Source of the DNA: a bacterium
Lineage (GTDB): Bacteria; Zixibacteria; MSB-5A5; WJJR01
Length of the DNA: 64,000 nt
Reading direction: 5' to 3'
Assembly: GCA_021813505.1 (NCBI GenBank)
Contig: JAKAKI010000079.1
Coordinates: 1-64,000, forward strand
In this document: positions 1-9,202 of the stretch, piece by piece
How positions within the stretch are numbered: the stretch's first letter is position 1
How the letters are laid out: the number at the start of each line of letters is the position of its first letter
Position numbers and translations under genes: made by a program
Notes under the pieces: model-generated
Told to the model about the DNA's origin: nothing
The model's database searches: none
The model's input: only the letters and a program-made list of their open reading frames with translations

Positions 1-2627
1 ATTCGTTCTTCCATCCGCTTGCGGTCCTCACCAGCTTCTTCGAGTTTGCGCGCCGTCTCATTGGGTGTTTCATCAGGCTTCTTGTCCCGAATGGCGCTGA
101 TCGCCGCCCGCGCCGCCCGCTGCTCGGAGGGCTGTGGGCTTTGCTGCGCCACCCGTTCCAATGCCGGAATCGCCGCGTCGATCCCAAGCGCACCGAGCGC
201 GTTCATCACCGGCTGGCGAAAGTTCTTGTTACGGTCACCGAGATACTTCTCCAGTGCCACCCGGTAACGGTCCAGCTTCGTTTTGTCCTTCTCGAATTCC
301 GCCAGTGAGCTGACCAGTCCCACAGCGGCACCACGCACCGGCGTGGGATGACCGGGCGTGGCGTAACGGAGTCCCAAATCGATCAGCGTGGGGTCCTTGC
401 TGCGTCCCAGGGCGGTAAATGCGTCGCTCGCAATCGTGTGTTTCTCGGATGGCTGATCGAGTGCCCACCGGGCCAGAGATTCAGCACGCTGGGGATCGGC
501 CATCGATGCCGCATCAACCGCGGAACCGCGCAACGGCGCTGGAGCATTCGAACGCGCGATCGCCTCGAGTCTGGCGAACGCGCGCTGGTTGTTGTCGAAC
601 TTCCCAATCGCGTAAATGATGCTGTTGCGGGTGGACAGATCGGGATCGTCGAGCCCGAGCAAGAGCGAATCCAGCGCTTCCTCTCCACCCAGCTTCGCCA
701 GCGCGTCCGCCGCCGTGCGGCGCACGGCCGGTTGCCGATCGCGGCGCAACGCCGCGGTGAGCGCCGCCAGGCTCCCCGCCGACTTCTCGTGCTTTCCCAA
801 TCTCTCGACCGCGCGCAGTCTGGCCAGCACGCGCTGGGGATCTCTGGACTGGGCGATCAGGACCGTCGTGGAGGGATCATAATCGATGTCCGCGAGCAGC
901 CATCCTTCGGGATCGATCAGGATATACGTTGGCGGATTCGAAACCGGAATGAACAGTGTGTTGTCGAGCTTGTCGATTCTCACCGTGTAATGCTCGCGCC
1001 CCGGCGCCGTCACACATTCAATCGCCAATGGAATGTCGAACACCGGTGTCACCGCGTCGACCTTCTGCGTCTGCTTGACGTCGATGCGCAACAACCGCGT
1101 CTCACTATCAAATGATGTCTGAACCTTGAGTTGGGGATGTCCACCGTGATAAATCCACTGGTCGAAGAATCCGTCGAAGTCCCGGCCGGATACTGTCTCC
1201 AGTGCCCGCTTGAAATCCTCTGTTTCCACCGGGCGCGCCGCATTGTCCGTCACATAGCGATGAATCGCCGCCCACCAAATCGAATCTCCCAACATCCCGC
1301 GGATCATGTGCAACACGGCCCCGCCTCGGCTGTACGCATAGCCGTCGAACAGCCGTCCCGGATCACTGTACTGATGTTGGACGGTCGAGCGCCGGTAGCC
1401 ACGGGATGCCCCCATCCCGCCCTCCTGCGTGCCGTTCACGCTGATCAGGAATCGGTCGTGCCCCCAGCGATGCTCGTCCCATAGATCCCCAAAGTAAGTC
1501 GCAAACCCCTCATTCAGCCAATTGTGCGCCCAATCGCGGCACGTCAGCAAATCGCCGAACCACTGATGCGCCAGTTCGTGCGCGATCAGCCCGTTCGACC
1601 GATCACGGTAATAGTCGTGCGCCTCCGCACCGTGGAGGGTGCGCTCGGCCTCGATGGTCATCGAGGCGTTCTCCATTCCGCCGTAGGTGAAGTCGGTCAC
1701 GAACACCTGCGCGTATTTCTCGAATGGAAACGGCACGCCGATTTTCTGCGCGAAGAATTCGATCATTCCCGGAGTCTCACCCGCCGATCGTTTGAGCTTC
1801 TCCCCTTCGCCTTTGCGGGAGTAGTAGGTGACGGGGAGACCATCGATCGTCTTCTCCGTGAGTGAATCAAAGGCTCCCACCGCCACGGCGATCAGGTAAT
1901 TGCTGATCGGAACCTCTTCGACCCAATTGAAAGTGCGCGATCCATCCGGATGCTCATCGAGCCGCACCATGGCGCCGTTCGAAATCACCACGTTCGGACG
2001 CGGCGTCGTCACGGAAATGGCGGCCGTCGCCTTGTCATCCGGATAGTCGTAGCCGGGGAACCAATACCGGTTATCCTCCTCCTCCCCCTGCGACCAGATC
2101 ATCGGCATCTTCTCCGGGTCTTCCTTCACAGAGGGAATGAAATACAGCCCCATCTCCGGCTCACCGTGGTAGTAGATCTGAATCCAGGTTGTTTCCGGAG
2201 GACTCACGGGTTTCGCAAACGCGACTTCCAGGCCATGACCGGGGTCGATGAACGTCAGACTTGCACCCATGGCGTCTTTGATGCTGTCGATGGTCAACCG
2301 CTCCGAATCCAGTCGCAGCCGTTCCAATCGCGGGAGAATCGGCGTGAATGTCAGCGTGACCGACCCGGCAACCCGCACAATCAAGGGATCAAGCTGGACG
2401 TCGATCCGTGTATCGATCACATCAATCTGCCGGTCGCGTCCCCAATGCCACCCCGCCGAATCCGCCGCCCAGCGCGAATCGGCCACGTCCGCGTGAGCAG
2501 AGAACCACAGCCCAAGACACATGAACACGACGAACACGCCATAAACAGAAGGACTAAGCAACCGGCTCTTGCCCGAGAGTTTCTGCGATCTCCGATTGAG
2601 GCTGCGCACGACGCCAAAGTGGTACAT
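1..2627 (-). CDS. M1 family metallo-aminopeptidase with C-terminal HEAT repeats (partial, 3' end outside window)
   Basis: Zinc aminopeptidase, probably exported. This minus-strand frame is absent from the ORF track because it runs off the left edge, but it reads open from 2627 to 1. An N-terminal hydrophobic stretch (about residues 27-45) looks like a signal peptide. The substrate motif GGMEN lies near residue 318, HELAHQWFG near 350-358, and the third zinc ligand in NEGFATY at 373, giving the M1 spacing HExxH-x18-E. After about residue 600 the sequence turns into Ala/Leu-rich helical repeats of the HEAT/PBS-lyase type (DDPDLSTRNSIIYAIG). Start ATG at 2627 follows a strong GGGGAGG, 37 bp after the stop of the upstream glycosyltransferase. 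About 875 residues are visible. The catalytic set is complete. Peptide specificity cannot be read. Confidence 0.93.
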   Translation of the reverse strand, partial: MYHFGVVRSLNRRSQKLSGKSRLLSPSVYGVFVVFMCLGLWFSAHADVADSRWAADSAGWHWGRDRQIDVIDTRIDVQLDPLIVRVAGSVTLTFTPILPRLERLRLDSERLTIDSIKDAMGASLTFIDPGHGLEVAFAKPVSPPETTWIQIYYHGEPEMGLYFIPSVKEDPEKMPMIWSQGEEEDNRYWFPGYDYPDDKATAAISVTTPRPNVVISNGAMVRLDEHPDGSRTFNWVEEVPISNYLIAVAVGAFDSLTEKTIDGLPVTYYSRKGEGEKLKRSAGETPGMIEFFAQKIGVPFPFEKYAQVFVTDFTYGGMENASMTIEAERTLHGAEAHDYYRDRSNGLIAHELAHQWFGDLLTCRDWAHNWLNEGFATYFGDLWDEHRWGHDRFLISVNGTQEGGMGASRGYRRSTVQHQYSDPGRLFDGYAYSRGGAVLHMIRGMLGDSIWWAAIHRYVTDNAARPVETEDFKRALETVSGRDFDGFFDQWIYHGGHPQLKVQTSFDSETRLLRIDVKQTQKVDAVTPVFDIPLAIECVTAPGREHYTVRIDKLDNTLFIPVSNPPTYILIDPEGWLLADIDYDPSTTVLIAQSRDPQRVLARLRAVERLGKHEKSAGSLAALTAALRRDRQPAVRRTAADALAKLGGEEALDSLLLGLDDPDLSTRNSIIYAIGKFDNNQRAFARLEAIARSNAPAPLRGSAVDAASMADPQRAESLARWALDQPSEKHTIASDAFTALGRSKDPTLIDLGLRYATPGHPTPVRGAAVGLVSSLAEFEKDKTKLDRYRVALEKYLGDRNKNFRQPVMNALGALGIDAAIPALERVAQQSPQPSEQRAARAAISAIRDKKPDETPNETARKLEEAGEDRKRMEER

Positions 2628-2664
2628 CGAACCTCCCCATCAAGGGTGCACTCCGATCCAACCC

Positions 2665-3957
2665 CTATTCATGTTGATGAACCCGGGGCAAGTGATTCAC
2701 CGCCGTCAGCCGTCGCTTCCTCAGCCGAAAGCTAAAATGCCTGAACCCTGCTAACGCCAGCGGGAGAAGCAGAAGGTAAGCCGGTAGAAGATATCTTGAT
2801 TCTGTGTGCACCGGGAAAAGAAGTACCGCCGTGTACGCGGCATAAAGCACCATGATAAGGCCAGCCGCAGAGTGTTCGTGCCAGGACCTAACCGCGCCCA
2901 GGACAACGAGAACATAGAACGCGAGCATCAGAATTCGACCAGTGAAGAACAGTGGTGGGTTATCGTCCCTTGCCCCCTTTGTACCGGGGATGAAGCTCCA
3001 TACAAAGAACGCCTGTCTGGCGCAGCGCCACAGGTAGATTCCCTTGTCCGTTTCCAGGTTTCGCAGAGCCATTTGCCGATAGCGCTCGTTGGGACCCCAG
3101 TTGAACTCGAATTCACCCGCCATCGCCTCCTGAAAGGGCTGGGAGTTTATGATCGCCTCCCGCCCATGCAGCATATGTTGCTCCCACAGAGTGGAATCCG
3201 TCATGTAGTATAAGGGGCCCCAATTCGCCACCATTGGAACAAAACGGCCGAAATCCCTCTCATTACGCACCAGCCAGGGCGCCGTGGCCAGAATACTGAT
3301 CGCCGCGACCGCAATGACATGACGCCAACGCACGCCGTGAAACAGAAACGGCAGCAATAACAGCGCCAGCGGCCAGAAGAAGTTTACCGGTCGCACGTAC
3401 GACGACATTCCCAGAAGCAACCCGCTGACTACGCACAACATCATTCGCTTCGTCTCAAGCATCCGGACCAACGCCAGCAGACCACCTGAGAGCAGCAAGA
3501 GGAAGAGCGGCTCGGCCAGCATCAACCTGGCGAGATCACGCAAGGGGTCCGCAAGGACCAAGAGTCCTAGCAATCCGAGTGACCATGACGCCCCGAGAAA
3601 CCTCCTGCTGATGGTTGCTACGATGAGATATGTACTGAAGAGCAACAGCAGTTGCACGTAGATGAATCCATCCAGACCTCCCGTGAGCTTCTCATAGCCT
3701 GCGATAAGCCACGGGAAACCCGGCGGCTTCCCGGCCACCGGGTTCACACCATCATATGTGAAACGGCCGTGTGCCAGCAGATTCTCGCCTAATCGAATGT
3801 ACTCAGCGCCATCGTAGCCCACTCCAGGGCTGCTGGCGAGAACTCCAGCGACCATATGCACCGCAAGTAGACAGACGACCACGACGATGCCCCATGGGGG
3901 CTGTCGTCCGGATCGCCGGCCGTCACCGATGGATGCACTCGCCGAATGGGATGTCAT
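2665..3957 (-). CDS. Multi-pass membrane glycosyltransferase, GT39/ArnT-like
   Basis: About 430-residue polytopic membrane protein of the dolichyl-phosphate-mannose mannosyltransferase/ArnT fold (GT-C). These enzymes move a sugar from a lipid-phosphate donor on the outer face of the inner membrane. TM1 (WGIVVVVCLLAVHMVAGVL) is followed by the acidic loop GYDGAEYIRLGENLL, where GT-C enzymes place their catalytic Asp. A KPPGFPWLIAGYEKL segment and about ten hydrophobic segments follow. I chose ATG 3957 over the GTG at 4044 in the track, because the longer form overlaps the upstream gene by 77 bp and adds no hydrophobic or conserved sequence. It sits 10 bp after the O-antigen-ligase-like gene, so the two probably work together on a surface glycan. 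Acceptor and sugar are unknown. Confidence 0.8.
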   Translation of the reverse strand: MTSHSASASIGDGRRSGRQPPWGIVVVVCLLAVHMVAGVLASSPGVGYDGAEYIRLGENLLAHGRFTYDGVNPVAGKPPGFPWLIAGYEKLTGGLDGFIYVQLLLLFSTYLIVATISRRFLGASWSLGLLGLLVLADPLRDLARLMLAEPLFLLLLSGGLLALVRMLETKRMMLCVVSGLLLGMSSYVRPVNFFWPLALLLLPFLFHGVRWRHVIAVAAISILATAPWLVRNERDFGRFVPMVANWGPLYYMTDSTLWEQHMLHGREAIINSQPFQEAMAGEFEFNWGPNERYRQMALRNLETDKGIYLWRCARQAFFVWSFIPGTKGARDDNPPLFFTGRILMLAFYVLVVLGAVRSWHEHSAAGLIMVLYAAYTAVLLFPVHTESRYLLPAYLLLLPLALAGFRHFSFRLRKRRLTAVNHLPRVHQHE

Positions 3958-3967
3958 GAACAGGAAT

Positions 3968-5407
3968 TCAACTGCGTCCCCTCGAATTGGGGATGATGGT
4001 CGCGGGAGATCCGGGCAGAACCACCGGCCCGCGTGCCGCTGCACTCACCAGCACACCCATGCAGATAACCGCCAGGATTCCCGACAGCGAATAGAAGGTG
4101 TGCGGCCCGAGAAAGAACCCGATGATGATCGTACAAACTGGAAACCACGTGAGGAAGATTCCTCGCGCCACCTCGGGCGTCACCGCGCGGCGCAATGCAC
4201 TGTACCCAAGTTCCCAAAACCGCGCAAACAGCAGGAATAACGCGGCAATTCCCGCCATACCGGTTCCGGCTAGATAATTGATAAAATCGTTATGGGCTCC
4301 CATCGTCCTGGTGGAGACGGCGAGCGGATCCAAATGCCAGCTGGCAAGAAACAGGTCCCAACGTGCGACTTGTCCCAGGCCGATCCCCAAGACTGGGGAT
4401 TGTAAGAACATCTCCAATCCTGTCTTCCAAAGGTAGAATCGCATCGCAACAGTGCCGGATCGTCCCTCGACGGCCTGGTAGATCCGTGAGGCCGGCGCAG
4501 TGAAGACCGTGAGTGCCCCCGAGAGAAGAATAATCCCAACCACCGCCAGAATAGCTGTCGTGGCCACGGCCCGCCCCTTGATTCCCGACTGGTGATTGCG
4601 CCGGCTCCAATACCAACAGATCGCCACAAGCAGGGAGATGGCCAGGACAACTTGTATCATCGGCGTTCGGCTTTGGGTACAGATCAAGGCAGTCAGATTC
4701 AGGAGGAAGAGCAGAAGCCATCCAAGAGTCGGCAAACTGCGGCGGCAGAAGATCACCTCGATCGCGCACTGGACAATCACTACCGCGAGGAACATCTCAA
4801 AAAACGGACCAGGTGGGCCAAAGACACGTGCACCGCCTCCGATCCAGATGAACTCAATAATGTTGCGCACCGAGTTCGCCGAGGTCAGTACCAAAATCAG
4901 GCGCATAATACGCATTGGGTCGTCAAGTTTGATGCAGCCGGGTATCGCTACCAGAAGCAGGAACAGCTGAACGTGCCGCAGCCAGTTTTTCAGCCCGAAC
5001 TCCAAGTCGTACGCTGCCAGCAGTGACAGCGCTAGCACTGCTGCCACAAGGAACAACCGGGCATTCACGCGCGACTGCACAATCGGCGATTCGCCTCTGG
5101 CGATTCGATGCGCCATGCTGCCCGTGATCACCAGAAAGCAAAGGATGTCAGCGGGATAGACACCAACCAGTCCTGGAAGGGAATAGCGCAAATACATGGC
5201 GATCACAAGCAGGTAAACACCAGCACGAGGTGCCAAGAGCGGAACGGCGGCGGCCATCGCCAAAACAGGCAGTGTGATCCAAGCCCAGCCGTACAAGACT
5301 GCGCCAAGCGCCGAGGCCAGTTGAACCGCACCGACCAACAAGAGCCATCGCGTTCGGCTGATTGCACCAACCCCCAAAGGCAAACGTACGGCGAGTTCAG
5401 ATGCCAT
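3968..5407 (-). CDS. O-antigen ligase / Wzy-polymerase family membrane protein
   Basis: About 479 residues with 11-12 hydrophobic segments and a large periplasmic loop before the last helices, the layout of the O-antigen ligase/polymerase (Wzy_C, WaaL-like) family. The diagnostic stretch RFYLWKTGLEMFLQSPVLGIGLG followed by GAHNDFINYLAGTG matches the family pattern of an Arg-rich loop and an H-N-x(2-3)-N motif. Family members polymerise or ligate undecaprenyl-linked glycans in the periplasm; ligase and polymerase cannot be told apart by sequence. ATG 5407 is preferred. A TTG at 5464 with GAGG just upstream is possible and would add 19 hydrophilic residues. It is followed after 10 bp by the membrane glycosyltransferase and preceded by moaA on the same strand. 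Confidence 0.8.
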   Translation of the reverse strand: MASELAVRLPLGVGAISRTRWLLLVGAVQLASALGAVLYGWAWITLPVLAMAAAVPLLAPRAGVYLLVIAMYLRYSLPGLVGVYPADILCFLVITGSMAHRIARGESPIVQSRVNARLFLVAAVLALSLLAAYDLEFGLKNWLRHVQLFLLLVAIPGCIKLDDPMRIMRLILVLTSANSVRNIIEFIWIGGGARVFGPPGPFFEMFLAVVIVQCAIEVIFCRRSLPTLGWLLLFLLNLTALICTQSRTPMIQVVLAISLLVAICWYWSRRNHQSGIKGRAVATTAILAVVGIILLSGALTVFTAPASRIYQAVEGRSGTVAMRFYLWKTGLEMFLQSPVLGIGLGQVARWDLFLASWHLDPLAVSTRTMGAHNDFINYLAGTGMAGIAALFLLFARFWELGYSALRRAVTPEVARGIFLTWFPVCTIIIGFFLGPHTFYSLSGILAVICMGVLVSAAARGPVVLPGSPATIIPNSRGRS

Positions 5408-5480
5408 TATTGGTATCCGTTCGCTCCGATTCCAACAGATCTGCCGGGAAAACGCACCCGGCAATGCCTCGCCACAACCC

Positions 5481-6473
5481 TCATCCCCCCACCGCGATCA
5501 TTGCCGGACGGCCCAGAAAATCGGGATCGTCCAGACGATGCCCGGCAGGTTTGCCCGACCAGTACATACTGAGTGCCTGCAGAATCGCTTCGTCATCGGC
5601 GCCGGTGCGAAGCAGACTCCGCAAATCCATGAGTGTTTCGGCGAACAGGCACCGCGCCACCCGCCCATCGGCCGTGACGCGAATCCGGTCACACAGTGAG
5701 CAGAACTTGTGCGTCATCGTGGAGATGAACCCGACTCTCCCCGGCAACCCATCCACCGCCCACAGCCGCGCCGGCGCCGATGGATCGCTGGCCTGAATCG
5801 GAACCAGCGTCCGGGCGATACGCGCCCGGATCTCCGCCTCGGAAACCAGCAGATTGCGCGCGTAAATCACGTCGGCCGTCGGCATGAACTCAATGAACCG
5901 GACATCAACTTTGGGGTTGGCGCAAATCTCCACAAATGCAGGAATTTCATCATCGTTGATCCCGCGCATGACCACCACATTGATCTTGACCCGTTTGATT
6001 CCAGGATGTGCTAACGATGCCGCAACGGCAGCTTGGACCCGATCAAGACCGCGGCAATGGGTAATCTGAACGAATCGTGACTCCTGCAGCGTGTCGCAAC
6101 TGATGTTGACGCTCGTCAGCCCCGCGTCGATCAAGCAATCCAGATTTTGCTCCAGCAAATACGCGTTCGTGGAAACGGCGATTTCCTCGATGCCCTCGAT
6201 CTGTCGCACCGCGTTCATCAACTGCGGTAACCCCGGCCTGAGCAGCGGTTCCCCGCCCGTGAATCTCACTTTGCGCACCCCAAGGCGTGTCAGCACGCCA
6301 ACCACCCGGAGGATGTCCTCGTCCGTCAGCGCCGACGCCGCCGCCATGTGCGGCGTGGCCGCCTCCGGGGCGCAATACAAACAGCGAAAATTGCACTGCC
6401 CGGTCACCGACAAACGCAGATACCGAGGCCGGCGCCCGAATCCATCGACACAATCGACGGCTGCAGAACTCAT
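5481..6473 (-). CDS. moaA: GTP 3',8-cyclase MoaA (molybdenum cofactor biosynthesis)
   Basis: Radical-SAM enzyme that converts GTP to 3',8-cyclo-GTP, the first step to molybdopterin. It has the N-terminal cluster C27-x3-C31-x2-C34 (CNFRCLYC), the GGEPLLR SAM-binding motif, and the second cluster near the C-terminus (CSLCDRIRVTADGRVARC). It ends in Gly-Gly as MoaA should, because that tail enters the active site. At 330 residues it has family length. ATG 6473 is chosen over the GTG at 6488. It stands without other moa genes here. A MOT1-type molybdate transporter at 46-47 kb and a possible NuoG C-terminus at the right edge are plausible links to molybdoenzymes. Confidence 0.96.
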   Translation of the reverse strand: MSSAAVDCVDGFGRRPRYLRLSVTGQCNFRCLYCAPEAATPHMAAASALTDEDILRVVGVLTRLGVRKVRFTGGEPLLRPGLPQLMNAVRQIEGIEEIAVSTNAYLLEQNLDCLIDAGLTSVNISCDTLQESRFVQITHCRGLDRVQAAVAASLAHPGIKRVKINVVVMRGINDDEIPAFVEICANPKVDVRFIEFMPTADVIYARNLLVSEAEIRARIARTLVPIQASDPSAPARLWAVDGLPGRVGFISTMTHKFCSLCDRIRVTADGRVARCLFAETLMDLRSLLRTGADDEAILQALSMYWSGKPAGHRLDDPDFLGRPAMIAVGG

Positions 6474-6742
6474 GTCGCGCTGTCCCACCGTGACAACTTC
6501 ACACGGTCATTCTACGATGATTCACATCTGAATATCAACAGGAACGGTAGGCTTTGGGAGCACTGATCCCGGCCGGATGACTCGGGAGGATTTTGTAGGG
6601 GCGCCGCTATGTTGTGGGCGCCCGCGGGGGCGGTGGGCAATGCAAAGGCATCGCACACGGAATTCGGACCGCCACATAGGGCGGCCCCTACGGGGGGGCG
6701 CTCCCGGAAGTGAGGAACGGCAGGCATGCGCCCCTGTTCTCG
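6474..6742. repeat. Intergenic gap with a palindromic GTAGGGGCG repeat
   Basis: 269 bp between the start of moaA and the end of the helicase gene. At about 6594-6706 it holds an imperfect inverted element: TAGGGGCGCCGCTATG on the left and CATAGGGCGGCCCCTACG on the right, with GC-rich arms between. A related element occurs at 47687-47760. I see no ORF with coding character. It may act as a bidirectional transcription barrier, since both neighbours are on the minus strand. Confidence 0.6.
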
Positions 6743-9013
6743 CTACTGCCGGACAATCTCCAATGGCGCAAACCGAACCATCAGAGTCGTCGCAAACCCG
6801 CTGTTAAACTGCACATCGCAGGTCATCCCGTCACCGGAGCCATGCACCTCAACCACCTCGCCCTCGCCGAACTGAGCGTGGCGGATGATCGTCCCCGCCT
6901 GAACCACATGGACCAGCGAGACATCCTGCCGCCGGGAGGTTGAACCGGTGCGGACCACCGTGCGCGGACCCTTTACTGTTTGCGGAAGATTGGGACGCCA
7001 CGTCCGCGCCGGCGCATCGTACCCGAGATTCCCCGGCTCCAGATCGCCGAAAGAGACATGATTCTCGACTTCCAGATACTCTCGCGGAATTTCCTCGATA
7101 AATCGCGACTTCAACGACGCGGTCGGGCCAAAACGCATTCGCATGCGCGCATATGTCAGGAAGAGCCGCTCCTTTGCCCGCGTCGCCCCGACATAGAACA
7201 GCCGCCGCTCCTCTTCCAGCCCCTCGCGCGTCTCCATCGACCGCGACAGCGGGAACAGGCCTTCTTCCAGCCCGGTGATGAACACAACCGGGAACTCGAG
7301 GCCCTTGGCCGCATGCAGCGTCATCAGCGTAACCGCCTCCTGCCGATTCTCGTACTGATCGATGTCCGTCACCAATGCCGCCTGCTCGAGAAATCCCGAC
7401 AGCGACGGCGCTTCCACAGTCATCTCATACTCGGCGAGCGCCGCCGCCAACTCATCAAGATTCTCCATCCGTGAATCGATGGTGATCGGGTCATCCCCTT
7501 CCCACGAACTCTTGAGATTGACCTTCTCCACAATGTAATGGCACCAATCCGCCAGATTCATCGACGCCCGCGCGGTGATAATCTCATTCATGAGATTGGC
7601 AAAACGCTTGACTGCCTCGGCAGTCCGCGCTCCGGCAACAGCGGTGACCGCCTTGGTATCGGCGAGAAACTCAATCCATGTGCGTCCATCGGCGCGCCGG
7701 GCCGCTTCGAGTTTCTCCTGCGACGTGTCGCCGATCCCCCGGCGCGGCTTGTTGATGATCCGCCGCCAGGCCGCCACGTCACGGCCGTTGATCGTCAGGT
7801 GCATGTACGCAAGGGCATCTTTGATTTCTGCCCGCTGATAAAACTTTGTCCCGCCAACCAGCACATACGGCGTGTTGTTGCGGCGGCAGGCATCTTCCAG
7901 CGGCCGCGACTGTGCATTGGTGCGGTATAACACCACACAATCGGCGCCGGCAAATCCCGCCGATTGGCACAGATGCCGGATTCTGCCGATGACCATCTCG
8001 GCTTCCGTACGGTCGTCAGGCGCCATCACGAGCGTGATCTGCTCGCCGGGAGATTTCTCCGTCCAAAGCTTCTTCGGATGCCGATTGATGTTGGACGACA
8101 CCACTGCGTGCGCCGCATCGAGGATATTGGGACGCGAACGGTAGTTCTGCTCCAGCCGCACGACCACGGCCTCGGGATACGCCTTTTCGAATTCGAGGAT
8201 GTTTTTGATGTCGGCGCCCCGCCAGGCGTAGATCGACTGATCGTCATCGCCGACGACACAGAGATTGCGCTGCGGCTCCGCCAGCAGACGGATCAACCGG
8301 ACCTGCGCCAGGTTCGTGTCCTGATACTCATCGACCAGCACATACCCGAACCGCTCCTGCCAACGAAGGAGCAGCGCGGGATTCTCCTCCAGCGTCCGCA
8401 CGGTGCGGAGGATCAGATCATCGAAATCAACCGCCCCGGCATCCCGCAGACGTGTCTGATAGATCCCGTAGATCTCCGCGATCTTCCGCAGGAAATCATC
8501 GTGCGCGATATTCGCAAATTCCCTCGGTTCGAGAAGCTGATCCTTGGCGTCGGAAATCTTCGATTTGACCACGCCGGGCGTGTACGTCCGAGCGGGAAGA
8601 TTCAGCTCCGTCAGGACACGTTTCAGGACCCCCTGCGAATCGTCCTCATCGTAGATCGAAAAATCCTTCGGCAGGTCCGCCGCCTGATGCTCAAAGCGCA
8701 GGAATTTTGCCGCGAACGAATGAAAGGTCGACACCCATACCGACTCCGCCGCCGGGCCGACCAGTTCCCGCACCCGCAATTTCATCTCCCCGGCCGCCTT
8801 GTTCGTGAATGTCACCGCCAGAATCTCGCGAGGATGCACGCCGTTCGCCAAAAGCCATGCAATCCGGTACGTGATCACGCGTGTCTTCCCCGACCCGGCC
8901 CCCGCGAGAATCAAAAGCGGCCCGCCGCCATGCGTGACCGCGTCACGCTGCGGCGAATTCAAATCGTCGAGCATGCGATTGGCGTCGGTTGTCGGAAATG
9001 TCTCAGTTGTCAT
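6743..9013 (-). CDS. pcrA: ATP-dependent DNA helicase, UvrD/PcrA family
   Basis: Superfamily 1A 3'-5' DNA helicase (756 residues) for repair and for clearing replication obstacles. All motifs are present: Walker A AGAGSGKT (37-44), Ia AVTFTNKAAGEM, II DEYQDTN, III VVGDDDQSIYAWRGA, IV LEQNYRSR, V TLHAAKGLEFPVVF and VI ERRLFYVGATRAKERL. The C-terminal 50 residues (HAQFGEGEVVEVHGSGDG) are the Tudor-like domain of PcrA, which favours PcrA over Rep. The ATG at 9013 is used; the track begins one codon earlier at a GTG. GGAC stands upstream. A 357-residue plus-strand ORF over it is only a shadow. It is divergent from the glycosidase gene at 9203. Confidence 0.96.
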   Translation of the reverse strand: MTTETFPTTDANRMLDDLNSPQRDAVTHGGGPLLILAGAGSGKTRVITYRIAWLLANGVHPREILAVTFTNKAAGEMKLRVRELVGPAAESVWVSTFHSFAAKFLRFEHQAADLPKDFSIYDEDDSQGVLKRVLTELNLPARTYTPGVVKSKISDAKDQLLEPREFANIAHDDFLRKIAEIYGIYQTRLRDAGAVDFDDLILRTVRTLEENPALLLRWQERFGYVLVDEYQDTNLAQVRLIRLLAEPQRNLCVVGDDDQSIYAWRGADIKNILEFEKAYPEAVVVRLEQNYRSRPNILDAAHAVVSSNINRHPKKLWTEKSPGEQITLVMAPDDRTEAEMVIGRIRHLCQSAGFAGADCVVLYRTNAQSRPLEDACRRNNTPYVLVGGTKFYQRAEIKDALAYMHLTINGRDVAAWRRIINKPRRGIGDTSQEKLEAARRADGRTWIEFLADTKAVTAVAGARTAEAVKRFANLMNEIITARASMNLADWCHYIVEKVNLKSSWEGDDPITIDSRMENLDELAAALAEYEMTVEAPSLSGFLEQAALVTDIDQYENRQEAVTLMTLHAAKGLEFPVVFITGLEEGLFPLSRSMETREGLEEERRLFYVGATRAKERLFLTYARMRMRFGPTASLKSRFIEEIPREYLEVENHVSFGDLEPGNLGYDAPARTWRPNLPQTVKGPRTVVRTGSTSRRQDVSLVHVVQAGTIIRHAQFGEGEVVEVHGSGDGMTCDVQFNSGFATTLMVRFAPLEIVRQ

Positions 9014-9202
9014 CACCAGTTGTCCTGTCTTTTATAAGATACGTCCCATCTCATCGGAACGGCGCGGCAACATAGAACGCAATCGGCGACAAATCAACCA
9101 AGGTTGGCACAAGATTTCTGCCCTGGATGGTCATCCCCGCTCTGTTGAGTGTGTTGGGACATCAATCCATGAGCCGTGTCCTCCGTGGACAGGAGATCTG
9201 TC

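Noticed and set aside
348-1115. 255-residue plus-strand ORF
   Set aside because: It is antisense to the M1 peptidase frame, which is open over the full stretch and carries HEAT-repeat sequence there.
5481-5575. Possible riboswitch or Moco RNA motif near moaA
   Set aside because: The region before the moaA start (6474-6590) shows no convincing conserved Moco-motif helices. The only structure is the GTAGGGGCG repeat.
7964-9037. 357-residue plus-strand ORF
   Set aside because: It is exactly antisense to the helicase gene, is His/Arg-rich and has no domain; a GC-bias shadow of pcrA.
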